Positions 50,733 through 64,000 of a stretch of 64,000 nt of DNA are shown piece by piece. Source of the stretch: Arbacia lixula (lineage: Eukaryota > Echinodermata > Echinoidea > Arbacioida > Arbaciidae). The stretch spans positions 20,953,052 to 21,017,051 of the forward strand of contig OZ022576.1 in NCBI GenBank assembly GCA_963669155.1, written 5' to 3'. A program made the translations under genes and the position numbers. The number at the start of each line of letters is the position of its first letter. The stretch's first letter is position 1. Below the pieces are notes generated by a model. That model did no database searches. It had not been told where the DNA came from and was given only the letters and a program-made list of their open reading frames with translations.

Positions 50733-51188
50733 GCCCCATTTACACTTCCTAAGATCACAATTTTTCAAATCGCGATTTTATGTGTCATCATTTACACTTG
50801 CCCCTCAAGAATGCGATCTGAAAAGTCTGATTTTTTTTTATCGGTACTTCGCATGCCCACCGGTCATCCAAAGGAGACCGGCATGCCGCATGGCTATTAT
50901 GACATCATAATTGGAGCATTGTTAAATGCGCACGTCAGAAAAATCAAAGTCAACTTGGCAAGGAGCGTTGCAAGTCACGTGGCAAAAAAATCACGATTTT
51001 TGTACGCTGACCAATAACACTGTCAAAGATCGTGATTTTTCACGCGATATTTAAAAAAATCACACTCCGGGAAGTGATTTTTCTGGCGCGATGTTTTGGT
51101 TGTTTGGATGTAAGTTGCCTAGCAACTTACACCCAAAGATCGCGACCGCAGAAAAATCATGATTTTTGCTTGCCAGTGTAAATGGGCC
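50733..51188. mobile_element. 456 bp inverted-repeat element with ATCACGATTTTT motifs
   Basis: The left end gccccatttacact and the right end agtgtaaatgggcc are inverted repeats. TGAT borders both sides (50729-50732 and 51189-51192), so the duplication is 3 or 4 bp. Inside, aaaaatcacgattttt-type words recur in both orientations. It has no transposase and resembles a non-autonomous Harbinger- or hAT-like element. Confidence 0.65.
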
Positions 51189-54100
51189 TGATGACATGCA
51201 GTCAGTATGGCACCAGTTTTAACTTCTGGCATTTTCAATGACAGAGCTTTATACTACAATTAAAAGGAAATTGCAGTGAATAGGAACCCTCAGCTGAAAT
51301 GATTGTGATCACTTAATAAAGGTGCAATTCATGCACAGGTTTAAACTGCTGGAAATTGCCCTACAGCTGTCTGTGCGACGCTGCAGATGTTCAGATCATG
51401 AATTATCAAGATCATTTCTATTCATACAGTGTACAGTATTTATCAATACAAACTACATTTCTACGCATTTAACCATAAAATATGTATTTTTTCACATTTT
51501 TATTACTTTCTTCCCACTTCCTCAAGCATGCACTTAGACATGTTGCATGAAGCTCTATACAAAAGGCAAATATCATTTTAATTTTGTTCATGTTTTGTCT
51601 TCTTTGTCACGACATTTTTTATTATTCTAATTGAATAGACTACTTAACCCCAAAACTTACGTATTAACTTAATACATGATCAACAATGCAAGCATAAGCA
51701 TACACATGTAGGAACAACTGGGATAACTGAAAATGACTCGAGCATGGCCTCTGTTTAATTAACCCGCAAGAATAAATAGGACAAAACCCCTGCGTGGGTT
51801 CACTGGACAGACATGGGGAGCCTCTGTCTTATCCTATTGTTACCTGACAATGGGACCATAACCATGCTGTATCTCTCCCCCTATAATAGAGTTCACAGTT
51901 GAGGCCCGCTACCCACTGTGGGCCTATTGTTTTGAGAGTAAAAAGATGAGTCTGGAGTGAATGGCTGGGTACAATCGTCGCTGCTAGTTGGCAGCTAATC
52001 AAATAAATGATTGGTTGAACGTGGTGGCGGTATGAATGATACAAAATTTGTTGACGGTTTTCAAAAAAACACAATGCTGTGTGGAAGCAAGGTTAAAATG
52101 TAAGATGTAAAATGGATATATGTAAATACACCTCATCAAGCTTGAGTACAATAGAGGTCTAATAATATCATGACTTGGTTCGTTTCTATAGAACTATATG
52201 TTATTAAGGTTGAGAACATTTGAGCTTTGGGGAGTTCATTATTTAGTTTGTTTATAATTCGTTCTTATAACTTCTTTCTTTGTCATATTCTACACGTAAA
52301 TGCTTAAAGAGTTAAATCTTAATCCTTCAATCTTCCATCTTGATCAATACTACATAAGTTTTTCAAATGAATATGGATTGATAGGATATTCAGTAACAAA
52401 ATCTTGCACTAGTATGCAGATTGCCCTTTTTAACATAACAGTGGTCCTAATAAAACATACTTTCTATAGTAATTTCATGACAACCTCTCTTTAACCCTTC
52501 AATTATGCTAACTAGGAGGTCCCTGTGTTAAGCCTATTGGGATTAGATAACCTAAAAGACAACACATTCTTGTGTAATCTCCACATTGTATATTTTCTTA
52601 ATAGCAAAATGGAGAATATTTTCATATGGTGCAGTAAAACGGAGGTTCCCCGTTCTGTCAATCATTGTACAGTGTCCTGTCCCAATAAAACTTGATCATA
52701 AAAATGTTTCACGGATACTCCACCATTCTGGAGCCACAGAAATCCTATTTTATTCCTTCCCCTGCCAATGATTACCCCCTGTCGCAAACTATCACGTTTT
52801 GAATACAAACTAGAAAAAAAGGCAATTTCCCCTCAATAATAAATCACTTATTACATTCAATGTCTACCTATTTCAGATTCCACGGTGATAAAAAAAAAGT
52901 CAGTGAGTGACCCATTATCAAAAAACCCTCTTTGAACGTTTGGAAATCTTTGTGGTTGCAATTTAATGCCTCTGCTGGTGAATAATATGCGGTATTATGG
53001 TGGGGATTGGGGATCCCAATAAACCTTCAACCAAGCATGGAGGAGAGGGGAGAGCAGTCCTCTGGATCCTAATTAGGCCAGCGGTCTATGGTGGCCTCCG
53101 ATTACCATCTCAGCTATATTCAAACGGTGGAAAGCACATATATACACTGTACCCTGCCGCTGACTCCTTCTCTTTCACAGAGCCACTTTGGTCCCATATG
53201 ACTCACAGAATCCACTCATTTTCTCATCATGCAAGTCGTAGAACTAGAGCTTCTATATGTGCCAATGATGCCAGTAATATAAACATATTCCCTGGAGCTG
53301 CATTTTGCTTGGCACACAACAAGTTAAAGGGAGGAGGAAGTAATGTAGGGGTATGGCCACACTTTACTCTGAACATGAAAACTAAAAGACAACTACACAT
53401 GATCTAAATTTAATTACAAAGTGGTGGGATTCACAAATCCACTTATCCACCCTGAAATGTAAAAACTTGTTCATCTCGACAAGTACCTATTTGTATTTGT
53501 TACATTTTGTCAAGTCGCAAACTGTCCAAAAGAGACTGTATCATTATTAATGCCTTTAAGAACTCTTCTTGGATAAACAATGGCCATGCAAAAAAATATT
53601 TCGGTTCATCTGTATTGCTGCTTAAATGTGCCTCTGATTGCTTCAAAGGATGATCAAACACTGCTTGTCAAACATCTTTAAACATGATGTTAAATACTCC
53701 CATGGGATCCATACTGGCAGAAGGTTTTAATGTGGTGAATGGATATCAAACATCCATGGCATCCCTCATCCCATAACATGACGATATAATGTGTGCGACA
53801 ATAAACTTATCTGTGTAATGAGAGGGCTTCCTGCGGTAATAGAATTTTTTTCAAGGCATACACCCAGAAGAAAAGGATCCCCCCCCCCCCCTATTTTGTA
53901 TGAATGTTCAGGTTGGAACATGATATCCTTACTACTGGGTGTATGTCTAATTCAAGTTATATGTGTAGATTGCAGGTTTAAATCCATCTGGTTCCACTTT
54001 TTTCTCTGACTTGTTTTTCATTCATTTACCGGATGGAGCACGACATATCCTTATACTGCTGGGTGTCTGTCTAAAATACCTTTCCAAATCATTTGAGTAA

Positions 54101-54472
54101 GTTATACATGTATACATCGATATCTAGAGAGGAACTCTTTAATCTGTTCACGTTTAACTACCAGAGGTATAATACTTCAAGTAACTACAATAACAAATCA
54201 AACACTAATCAGGTGATGAATGGTCGAGTAGAGGTTGACGAGGCATGCAGTAATCGGGATGGAGAGCAAGGGGGACTCAGCAAATCAGTTCAGCAAGAAG
54301 AGACAAATTGTCTGGCGGCCTTCCCTCACAGTATCATCAATCGATTCACATCGCTGCAAGACGGAGAAAAGAGGGCTGTTCGCTGCACTTGGACTGCTCA
54401 AAGAGGGAGATTATAAAGCAATCTGCGGCAGGAGGGGAGACGGCCAGCCAGACACCCTGGCTACCCATCTTC

Positions 54473-54777
54473 ACTGACTTTTGTTCGAGTCGGAGAGCAT
54501 CGAGGTCAGATGCGATACTCGGCTTTGGCTCAATTAACTCATGATATGGGCAATACTCACATGGCATACCCACACACACATGTACAGGCACATGCAGGAA
54601 AATATATTGTGTATTGCATCCTGTCAATTCCAACACCAAAACATGTTTCAGGATTGAGGAACAAATTAATTTGTTCTGCTACTGATTTTTGTTCAAATCA
54701 GAGAGCATTGAGGTCAGATATTATTAAGACTCTGCTTTGGCTCAATTAACTCAAGATGTGGGGCATACTCATATAGA
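54473..54777 (+). repeat. Diverged direct repeat, two copies of about 100 bp
   Basis: Copies at about 54473 and 54681 share actga(c/t)tt, tttgttc, gagagcat, gaggtcagat and ctttggctcaattaactca in the same order, with a spacing of 208 bp. Confidence 0.7.
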
Positions 54778-54868
54778 AAACTACATAGGAAAAATACCTT
54801 ACTTCCTGTCATGTTGAGGAATGAACCTCCTACAAACCGTAATGATGAATGGTTGAACACGTAGGGTA

Positions 54869-54897
54869 GAACATGTAGGGTAGAACCCTACATGTTC
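54869..54897. other. Perfect 13 bp-arm hairpin
   Basis: gaacatgtagggt, loop aga, accctacatgttc. A degenerate copy of the left arm lies immediately upstream (gaacacgtagggt). Confidence 0.6.
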
Positions 54898-56551
54898 AAC
54901 CAATCTTACTGTATTGACAGTCCGTAGCGTTTTCATCCTGCTTTTATTTGTTGCAGTTTTCTCTGAAAGTTTTTCATCAATTAACCATGTATTGAACTTT
55001 TTTGTAAGTAATGACAGATGTGTATAACACATCACTTCACAATTGAAATAACATTTTTACAACTGAATATTACAGAAGGTTTGCCTACCCATATACTAGT
55101 AGCTGAACAAATTGTTTAAAAAAAAAAGAATATCTTAATAAAAAAATATCAATATAGGATGTCTTTTTGCACATTCAGACATATACAAGTACTATGTACA
55201 CTCATAATGATAATGTGGTATTTTGTTTAAGAGATACAAAGAGATACAAAAATATGTGATGTTAATTTGCACATCATTGTAAAGCTCATGCATTTCAACC
55301 TGAACTGCATGGATAATGAAATCAAACAAAACGACACATGTTGTCCATAATAGCAAAAATAATGAATGGTCACTGAATTACATTATCCCTCCAATACAAT
55401 CCCTCTCACTCTTAATCAGCTACTGCAGACAATGTATATCACAATATTCCATTTGGTAGACGAAGAAAGAACCCCTTGTAAAAAAGATGCTGTCATTAAT
55501 CAATATTCCAATAAATCTGGCAGGAGTTATTTTTTTACCTTCCATAATGGGGATGAGAAGAGAGCAGCCCAGTCTGCAATGTTTCCATCAATATTGGGAT
55601 TGCTGCTCCTCTGTATGAATCATCCATTCCACTTTCATTAGTGTTTATGGAAGATTCCAGACGGCAGTCAGCATCCCCGTCCCCCCAGTGGGCCTGCCCA
55701 GGTGTACTATGTATGTTTCATCCCACTTTCTATGATACAGTACAGTATGAGAACATGTACCCTATTGTTTCCCCTATTTCATGGAAAAGAATGAATCACA
55801 AATGGCAAATGTGGTATCACATTCATATTCTGTAAGGGCATTGAATAGACCCTGAAAGGATAATGTCTAAATAACATCATTTGCAGGGGGTCCATTCAAG
55901 CCAGATCTGATAAAATGAGCATCCTGTGTATCTATAATGCAAGGAGAAAATTATTTGTTTCACAAAGGCCCTTCTCTGCATCTTTTCTTAGTCCTTACCC
56001 ATTTCATTCACTGAACTTGCTATTTCACAATAATATATCTTCGTTAGAAAGGGTGCAAATAGTTTCCTGAGTTTATGAATGCACACCTCAGGCTGCCCCA
56101 AGTTTAACCTCTATTCTTCAGCTGGGAGCACCAGCAGTCCAGAATAGGCCCATTGGTCCATGGGGCATTATGTTGTGTTTGCTACCAGCTTGGCTGTATG
56201 GTGTTGATGGACACACAAAGGTGTCTATTGTTTGACCTCATAATGGCCAGGTGAAAAGCCCTCCAGTCAAGAGCTCCAGAGGTTTGGGGCCTGGGCTCAG
56301 CTAGCCTACTTCCAGGCTGCTGGACATTTCTACTCTAAACTTTAACTGAAAAATAGAGCCTAGTACTCCTAAGACTAGTCACTTACTCATTCTCCTCTTT
56401 TCTCAGTCCGTCCTACATGCTGGAGATGCCAGAGGAGAAAAAAAATGGCAATGACTAGTCTTCTACAACCAGACCCCATATTGAATGGTTTAGTTTAGAA
56501 ATGTGCAACAGCTTGGAAGTTAGGCCTGGGCTCATCAACCAATACTATACA

Positions 56552-56575
56552 GGGGGGGGGGGGGGGGGGGGGGGG
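56552..56575 (+). repeat. Poly-G tract, 24 bp
   Basis: An uninterrupted G run followed by agggg. Confidence 0.9.
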
Positions 56576-59500
56576 AGGGGATTGGTACACACACACATAA
56601 CAGAGCTTTGAGTCAGGGTGTTAGTTAGCTGGTATGCATAATTTCTGTAGGAATGCATAATGGACTAGGCTAAACATACTTCATTGAAATGTTTGAGGAT
56701 CCATTTACATGTTACAACACTCCTTTAGCATGACTTCATCAATTCTCTGACAGTAAGCAAAGGCTCTTAGATGTTGAATACACATACACAGAAATATTAC
56801 TTGGCAATATGCTTTCGGATAAGTAATGCATTTGTCACACCTCTGATTCTTTACCAAAGAAAATATATTCACATTAGCTTTGAGTCAAACAAATTTTATT
56901 ATTCATACTGCATTACACAAAGCATTATAAACATCCCTAATTCACATAGATAAGATCAAATGCCCAAGATCTTGTATGTAAATCAAACTGTGCTCAAGCC
57001 AGTTATGTGTTAGGTCTTCATACTATACTTCCTTTTAACTTCATACAAACACACACATAAAGGCAGCCAACAGCACACTTCATGTATGTATTCATACATC
57101 AGATACATTCAAGTACATGCAGTGATCTTTTCCAGACATGTGATACTCTGCCAGGTATCAATTCAACGAAAAACAAGAAAATATTGTTTAAACAAACAGA
57201 GAGCTTACCCTGGTAGAGCTAATAACCTCAGGAAACAGTATACAACACTTCTTCAGCAAACAACAAATATGAATTCCGTAAGATACGAGCACAAACAAGA
57301 CTTGTCCAGTATGTTCAGAGATCGGTCATTATGTGATTTCATACACACAGCACAGAAGCATGCTGATAAGTCATCCTCCAAGATCTCAGTTTAATTGTCT
57401 CCCCAGAAGTCAGTCCTCCACTCCAAATCTGCACACTTCTCCGGGCAGCTATGCGGGCGGTGAGCAGCACTGTGATAGCAAGACTGTTTTGTGATCAGTG
57501 CCTGAAAGATGCCGCACTGATCTCTTCACAGAACCAGCCTGAGTAAATTGCCCTGCCGAGAGAGTTCCTCCCATTGGCTCTGCGCAGGAACACCCTGTTT
57601 AGTTACAATGAAGCAGACCCGTTCTTTTTCTCCTGGTTGGATGCACAGCTGGATGCATTGGGTCATCAGCAAGGGATGCAGGTACTGACTGATCCATTTA
57701 GCTCTAGGGGGGTTTTGAGAATGATCACTTGTGGGAGGGGGAAGTCATGCCAGGTAAATAGATACAATTTCTGTATAATTGCAGCCCCAGGTGGAGCTTC
57801 CATGTGATGAAGGAGGCAGGGAGAGTGAAACAAAGCATGGCTAACAGATACCAATATCAAAAGTGCATGTCCTCGTGCTATTTGATTAAAGATGTACCCT
57901 TCCTTTGTTGTATGTAACCACAAAACATATGCTACATGGAGTAGAAATACACATTCCATCCATAGACACATTTCCATTAAGCAATACCTCACAACATGAC
58001 TTGAGTTCAACGTACTGCAAGAAGAACAAATAAGAGTTGCCCTGACATGAACTTAAATCAACACGTAACCTAATTAGATCTTAATTCCATCTCATTAATC
58101 ACTGATCTTTTTTTATCACATACATGCTTTCTTCTGACAAGTAGAGTACATTGAACACTCCCTGGATATATGTGGCCATATATTTGAATGATTGTCTTGA
58201 TAAAAAAAAATGACCTTATCTTACATCAACATTTTGCTCCAGACAAGACCAGAAAGATGGAGCCCATATTGTGCTATATAAAAAATGTTAAAAAATAAAC
58301 TAACAACTTTAAAGGAAAACAACATCCTTACACCAAGTTGACTTACCTAAAGCCAGGAGAAATCAACGAACCACATTGGTAAAAGTTCCATCAAAATCCA
58401 TCAAAATTGTGATAAACAGTTATCACATTTTGGAAAGTGTTAACACTAGGACAATCCTTTTTCTCTACACCGACATCATGTACACTTTCGACAGATATCA
58501 AATGCCAGTGTGTGCAGATTCATTCTGGTCCTTGTGCACAAAGCAATGCAAGATTCCAGGGCTTAGGAGAATAATTTCAACTTAAGTACTAATATCTTTT
58601 TTTTGTTATCCTTTGTCGTCCTGTGACCCTCAACTATCTGATCTGATTTGTAAGCTTTTCTACATCTTAATTTGTGGTTTGGATTTATTTCCTTTTTAAG
58701 GGATCATACAGTCAGCTTTCATGGTGATGCAGAGAGTTTCTGCTGGCCGTAAAGTCTGCACATATGTTCTTATCTTCCATATGGACATGTAAGAGTGTTT
58801 TTGTTTTTGTTTCTTAAAAATCCTCTCTCCCCATTTATATTTCATAGAGTAGGATTGTGTTGTTAATGAATATAAAATCCAAGGTTTCTTAATCAGCTTT
58901 TTATGAGTATGCATCCTTCCTGGCTGCTTTCCACTCACTGATTTTATTGATGCATATTTTTTTGTTGCTCACATCTTATATCTTTCATCTTCTGTTCATG
59001 CACTTGAGTTTGTATTTGTTAAAATCATCTTGAACTTGCACTTGTATTGACATCAGCTTGTCATTGAATCTACCTTAATTACTTGTACATGTACATGGTA
59101 CAGATCAATGTAAATGTAAGTGCAGACCACAGCAAGGTTTATACCTTTTCAATGAATGGTAACTACACCTTTAAGGACCAAATTGTTCATATCACAGAGG
59201 GGGTACAAATCTGCAGTGATATATAGCGCTATACAAAGCTATGTATACACTGACAGAAAAGAAAGTACAGTGGAAGCTGAAATCTGAGAGAAAAGTCACC
59301 CTCACAAAAGACTTCCATAAAGAGGGCTTTCTTTTGGTCTTCTTCTTAAAGCACAGGGCGGGGACAATACAGGCGGAGATTTAATTATCCCGCAGGAAAT
59401 AATTTCACACATGAGGAGCTACTACTCGACGACAATGCCCATCTCACAGTTCCAGACTCAAGCTTAAGACTCACAACCACAAACTCAAAAAGAAGAGATC

Positions 59501-62450
59501 ACAGAACAGACAAGAGGGTTTATGATGCCATTTCCTTCTTTGCGTCCCAAGCTTCCTTCCATTCTTTCATGTCAAATCTTAATCATAATCTCACGATATA
59601 TATTACCATAGTACGAGAGTGCAGGGTATAGGCATGGATACAAAAAAAAGGTGTCATAAACCTACTTTACAGAAATACATGTATACATTCGTTTCATGAA
59701 AGTGAAGCGATATGAATGAATAAATCTACCAGTAACTGATGGTATATTTTCCAATGCCTTCTGTTTTTAGTTCCATAATACATGCAAACATAACAGACTA
59801 ACTACCATAAGGACTCTTTACCAAATATAACTGTAATTTCAAAATGACAAAATTACATGGGGACTCAATGTAATTGCACCCCCACAAAGCAATGACGAGC
59901 CCCCATGGACAATAAAAGAGCCCCTGTAAAAAAATAAAATACATCTTTCTCACAGGGCATAATGCACAGGTGTTCTTTTCATAACATTCAGATAGAAAAG
60001 TAACCCCCGCAAATTATATGAGCATTTTTTTCCCCGTTTCATACACTCTATCATAACAAAAACCAAAAAACGTGACTTTCGACTCCCCTAGCAAACCAGT
60101 CACCTTGATGCCTACTGCCCTACTCCTTGTAATTTATCATGGCAATCTGAGGATAATCCCATATCCTTGCTCAATCCCTTGGGATTAGATTCTATACCCT
60201 CACAAGACCAGGTCAAGCTGGTATTAACTGGCCACCACAGATAAGTAATGAGGATTATGCATCTTGGAATGATTTCTCAATTCACAACTTACCACAGATG
60301 CAAATCTTGTAGGGCAATGACACTTGGTATGTAAAACCACACTGCAACCTACAAGTTTTTACTTTCAATACAACTGTAGATCATCACTTAACTGATGTAA
60401 TCTGAGAAGATTTAATCTTTATTTATCACCCACCAGAATTGACAATTCAGACTTGAAAGAAAAGTTTTTATCATTTAAGGTCCTTTTTTGTGTCTAACAC
60501 ATACAAATATTGAGTACTGAAATAAAAGCGTACCGACTACTAAATAAATCAATTGTGTACTTTGCAGTTTGCATAATGCAAGGAAAAATAGAACTATGAG
60601 TATAATAAAACCTAACAAACTGGCACTATATCTTGGCAACAATAACCACAAACGTTATCTGAAATGCCATCTCTTTGAAGCAAGGCAGAAGTGGCAATCA
60701 AATTTGACATCAATCACTGATCTATCATGCTTCAAATTTTTTCCTGGTACAGCCAAATCAATCATTGGTCAGTGCCCAATATTGTAAAGATCTTTCAGAG
60801 ATGGTGTTCTTTTTTCAGAAGGACTGATTCCCTTTAAAGGTAAAGGGTAGTGGTGGTAAAGACTACTGGAACCGTCTTCATTGGGGGGGGGGGGGGGGAA
60901 TTCTGCCATGACCATGGGTTCTATTCTGGACTGATAAGGGATCATCTCAAAATTATAAAATTGTTGAAATTAAACAAATCCTGACCCTGGTGATGAGGGC
61001 AGAACAATTTGACCATGATTACGGCCTGTAATCATTACAACTACTATCCATCATTACCTTTAAATAACAAATGAGCTGTGGTCCACTTTATTTTGTCCAT
61101 GGTAACTATGATAGGCTACTAGGTCATATAAGTGGTCTGACAATGGACCTTAAAACTGGACATAAAAGCCAAATGACCTTTGATGTAAAGCAGGGATGTA
61201 TTTCAGATCCCTGCTGGACTGTAAGTGAGCATGAACATTGCACACATTACTGGCTGACTGATTCACTCACAGGATGGTGAGGGGATTATTTGCAGAAGAC
61301 TCGAAGAGTGATAGCTAGGGAGATAGGGTAGTCAGTGTCTAATGGGGGCATCAGTCCTTCACAAGCCTCACGGAGGAGAATCACAAGAAACACCATGATT
61401 TGAATTGCGACATAAGAATTTTGTGGTCCAGAAACATGACATTTCTCATGGGGTTGTCATGGTAGACTGCTGCTGGAATTCTGGGTCCTTTATAAGTGAG
61501 AGACTTAATCTACATTGCTGTTCTCCACCCTAGTCCCAAGACAGTCAACATTTTCAGTTGTCAATTCACGGGTAAATGGAGTTGTGGTACGAATACACTT
61601 CTTTTGAACTAAAGTCCAATGACTTCTCCTCCAGGTGTGGCCACGAGTCATATACTACTATACACACATAGATACTTACACAAAATAGGGACAGAAGCGA
61701 AATAAATACACTCTCATAACAAAGAGCACAGGAGAAAAGAAGGGTCTTTTTACAGAAAGATACAAAATGAAAAAAACTTGAAAATAACAGTCCATTATCG
61801 TCCAGACCAGACGGAGCAGACCGCAACACACCTGCACAACTTCTCACCTAGTTATCACCCCATCCATCAAAATACCTCATGCATTTGTTGACTGGGATCA
61901 TTCTCTTTCAGTCTGGGGCCAGTCCCATTCTGAGGTTTCATTTCCAAACAAGCGCAATGATTTACAGGTGATTATTACTGCTCAATCACCACTTAACCAT
62001 GCAGTGAATGGTCAATGGCTTGCTTAATGGTGGTACACGTATCTGCCCTCTTTCAGAGTAACACGTCTACTACTCGTACATCAACAGTACTTCTCTTATC
62101 CTCTCAGTACCATCAATTGATAGTTCCATGTCAATTACAGCACAATTTAATGTCTATGGGACTGAGAGAGTTAAATATATTTACAGTATCTAGGGGTCCA
62201 TCATGTGTGCAAAACCACATATAAAACAATGGTAAAATTTGACTGATTGTAAATGTTTGTCATGTGGCACAACTATCATATGAAAGGATTAAATTGTTTC
62301 AAAAGAAAGTTACATGTAAGCCAATGAGTCATGATTATCTTGCCAAACATACAATGTACTGTATGCATGTTGCAAACATGTGTGAGCAGAAACTCACAAG
62401 GTGAATATGAAATTATGCATAGAAAGGATGATATGAATGCAAGTTTGACA

Positions 62451-62605
62451 ACCAGGACCCTATTGCAGAAAACTTACCATTAATGGTAATTACCATGATA
62501 ACAATGCATGGGAGCCAATCAAATTCAAGGTTTCCATAGAAGTTGCCATTGATAGCAAAGTTACCATCAATGGTACATGTACATTTTATGCAACAGGGCC
62601 CAGGT
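62451..62605. mobile_element. 155 bp MITE-like inverted repeat
   Basis: The left end accaggaccctattgcag and the right end caacagggcccaggt are imperfect inverted repeats. They are followed inside by ttaccattaatggtaa and its counterpart ttaccatcaatggtac. No coding capacity. Confidence 0.6.
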
Positions 62606-62702
62606 GTAAGTTTGTCTGGAATCCCCTTCCTATCTACTTACATCTATCTCCAGGTCATCATACCACTGGATACAGTACCTAGTGTGGAAGTGATTTTATG
62701 GT

Positions 62703-62927
62703 TGGTAACCCACCTAGAAAATTTGATATTGATCTCATCAGTCATACATACAGGAGCGGTACTGTCAAAAAGATCTTATTTACAGGTAACAGAGAAATGT
62801 GTGCTAATTTCTATCCTGATTGATATAATAGAGAGGTATTGAACTTTCTCTCTTACCAGTAAATTAATTCTTTTTGACAGTACCGAATGTATGAGATCAA
62901 TATCAAATTTTCCACTAGTATTACCAC
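62703..62927. mobile_element. Inverted-repeat element, about 225 bp
   Basis: The left arm gaaaatttgatattgatctc from 62717 is matched by the right arm ending at 62912. A second shared block is ggtactgtcaaaaaga. Weaker similarity extends outward to ggttggtaa and ttaccacca. It is non-coding and lies about 100 bp from the previous element. Confidence 0.65.
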
Positions 62928-64000
62928 CAAAAAATTACACAATTGTACATCATGTGGATGAACGACTCAGATCTGACTATACAATACTGAAGCAGATGTC
63001 TCACAAATGATACAGGTTCACTGTCTTGTGGAAATCTCTGCAGATGGATTTTCTCAATGTCAAAAAAAGGTCAAGATTATAATTAATTAAATTTGAAGCT
63101 TTGTATGTTGTGACATATTGTTATTAATAATTAGGACTTGACACTACAAAATTTAATCTCTGGACCCATAAAGTCTAGAAACAGAGGCCCTATGCATAAC
63201 AAAACATCAGCCAGCTCCCCTTTCAATCAAATTTAGCATGGAGCCCTGGTATGTTACACTATTTCAAATTTGATGGTACACCATACAAGATGGGAAAAAC
63301 ATGACAAGTAATCTACTTACTTGTTATGCTCACTCCTGTACAATTAGAATACTGATGCATTTTGAAACAATCAATTCTGGCGGGTTTTTTTTTTGTAACA
63401 CATGCTTTGCATATCACCTTCCCTAAATTAATGGGTCTCCAGATCCCTTGCAACCAAGCCCTCACATGTATAACAAGATACTAGGAGCCCAAGTCCTAAT
63501 TCCCTTAATTAATGCAATTTACTACATGTCTCTCTCCTACCTTTTAATTAAATACAGAAGCTGTATCGACCAGTACAACATAGTACTTTACAGATATCTT
63601 GTGCAATAATGGTTATAGCAGTATACTGGTAATCATGTTTTCCATGTCACTGATGGTTTAATAAAGTATGTTACATGGTAACATTAATGCACATGTAAGA
63701 TTAAAAACACTGTGAAATGGATTTAGCATGTGAGTGGTATAAAACCTACATCCTTGCTTGATTTTGACTTCAAACTAGATCTGCTCTGAAGCATATGGTG
63801 GAAGGGTTGCATTCGGTTATTAGTTTTTAATGAATCTTGGGATATGTTAACCAGCAAAGTCGTAAGCGCACCAGATAAGGAGAGAATTCCCTCTCACAAA
63901 CCGTTCCCTCCCTTTTCCATTCTCTCTCTTTCTCCTTCTCTCCTACTCCCCTCATAACTTTATTGTACATACATAACTCACAACGGTCTTTAATGACACC
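62928..64000. other. Gene-free end of window
   Basis: AT-rich DNA with no recognised gene or repeat, ending in a short pyrimidine-rich stretch near 63900-63955. Confidence 0.5.

Larger units (their letters stand above)
51193..62450. other. Gene-free interval
   Basis: No recognisable exon. It contains C and G runs (53879-53891, 56552-56575, 60883-60898), a diverged direct repeat at 54473/54681, a perfect small hairpin at 54869-54897, and a second copy of the gagcccctgt dispersed repeat (59861-59960). The segment at about 57400-57600 is less AT-rich and could be regulatory, but nothing in it is diagnostic. Confidence 0.55.

Noticed and set aside
50583-51017. 144-codon plus-strand frame
   Set aside because: It crosses the border of the 456 bp inverted-repeat element and shows no domain.
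59215-59255. tatatagcgctatacaaagc as a LINE 3' end
   Set aside because: It resembles a common CR1/L2 tail motif but is too short, with no flanking coding remnant.

Overview
This is eukaryotic DNA, most likely from a marine invertebrate deuterostome such as a sea urchin. The basis is spliced genes with GT-AG introns, AT-rich noncoding DNA, many small inverted-repeat transposon remnants and microsatellites, and PET-LIM proteins with an invertebrate-like sequence. The species call is an inference and cannot be settled from the window. There are no bacterial operons, phage genes, CRISPR arrays or convincing RNA genes.

Coding content is confined to the left quarter. At 756-947 (+) lies the last coding exon of a LIM-domain gene, best matched to Testin (third LIM domain). 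At 15627-8865 (-) lie the last four coding exons of a Prickle gene: a PET domain, three LIM domains, a long low-complexity C-terminal region and a C-terminal CAVS prenylation box. The two genes converge tail to tail, with about 7.9 kb between stop codons. Both belong to the PET-LIM family, so the pair looks like an old tandem duplication. Prickle is a core planar cell polarity protein; Testin is an actin/focal-adhesion adaptor.

From 15.6 to 64 kb I find no convincing protein-coding exon. This stretch would hold the 5' introns, 5' exons and regulatory DNA of Prickle, or a gene-poor region. A CpG-rich block at about 19.56-19.76 kb carries NRF1, CCAAT, octamer, E-box and CRE motifs and is the best promoter candidate. 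A second CCAAT/CRE plus splice-donor arrangement sits near 23.56-23.78 kb, inside a transposon-like element.

Most recognisable structure outside genes is mobile DNA. It includes a 3.63 kb element with terminal inverted repeats and TTA duplications (20374-24006), a 359 bp near-perfect hairpin inside a Prickle intron (12341-12699), several MITE-like elements with TA, TTAA or 3-4 bp duplications, and a LINE remnant at 40673-41085 whose 5' part is inverted relative to its tail, as twin priming would produce. There are also long (CT)n, (AC)n and poly-G/C tracts, polypurine stretches, and a 70 bp tandem repeat built from two palindromes just past the Testin stop codon.
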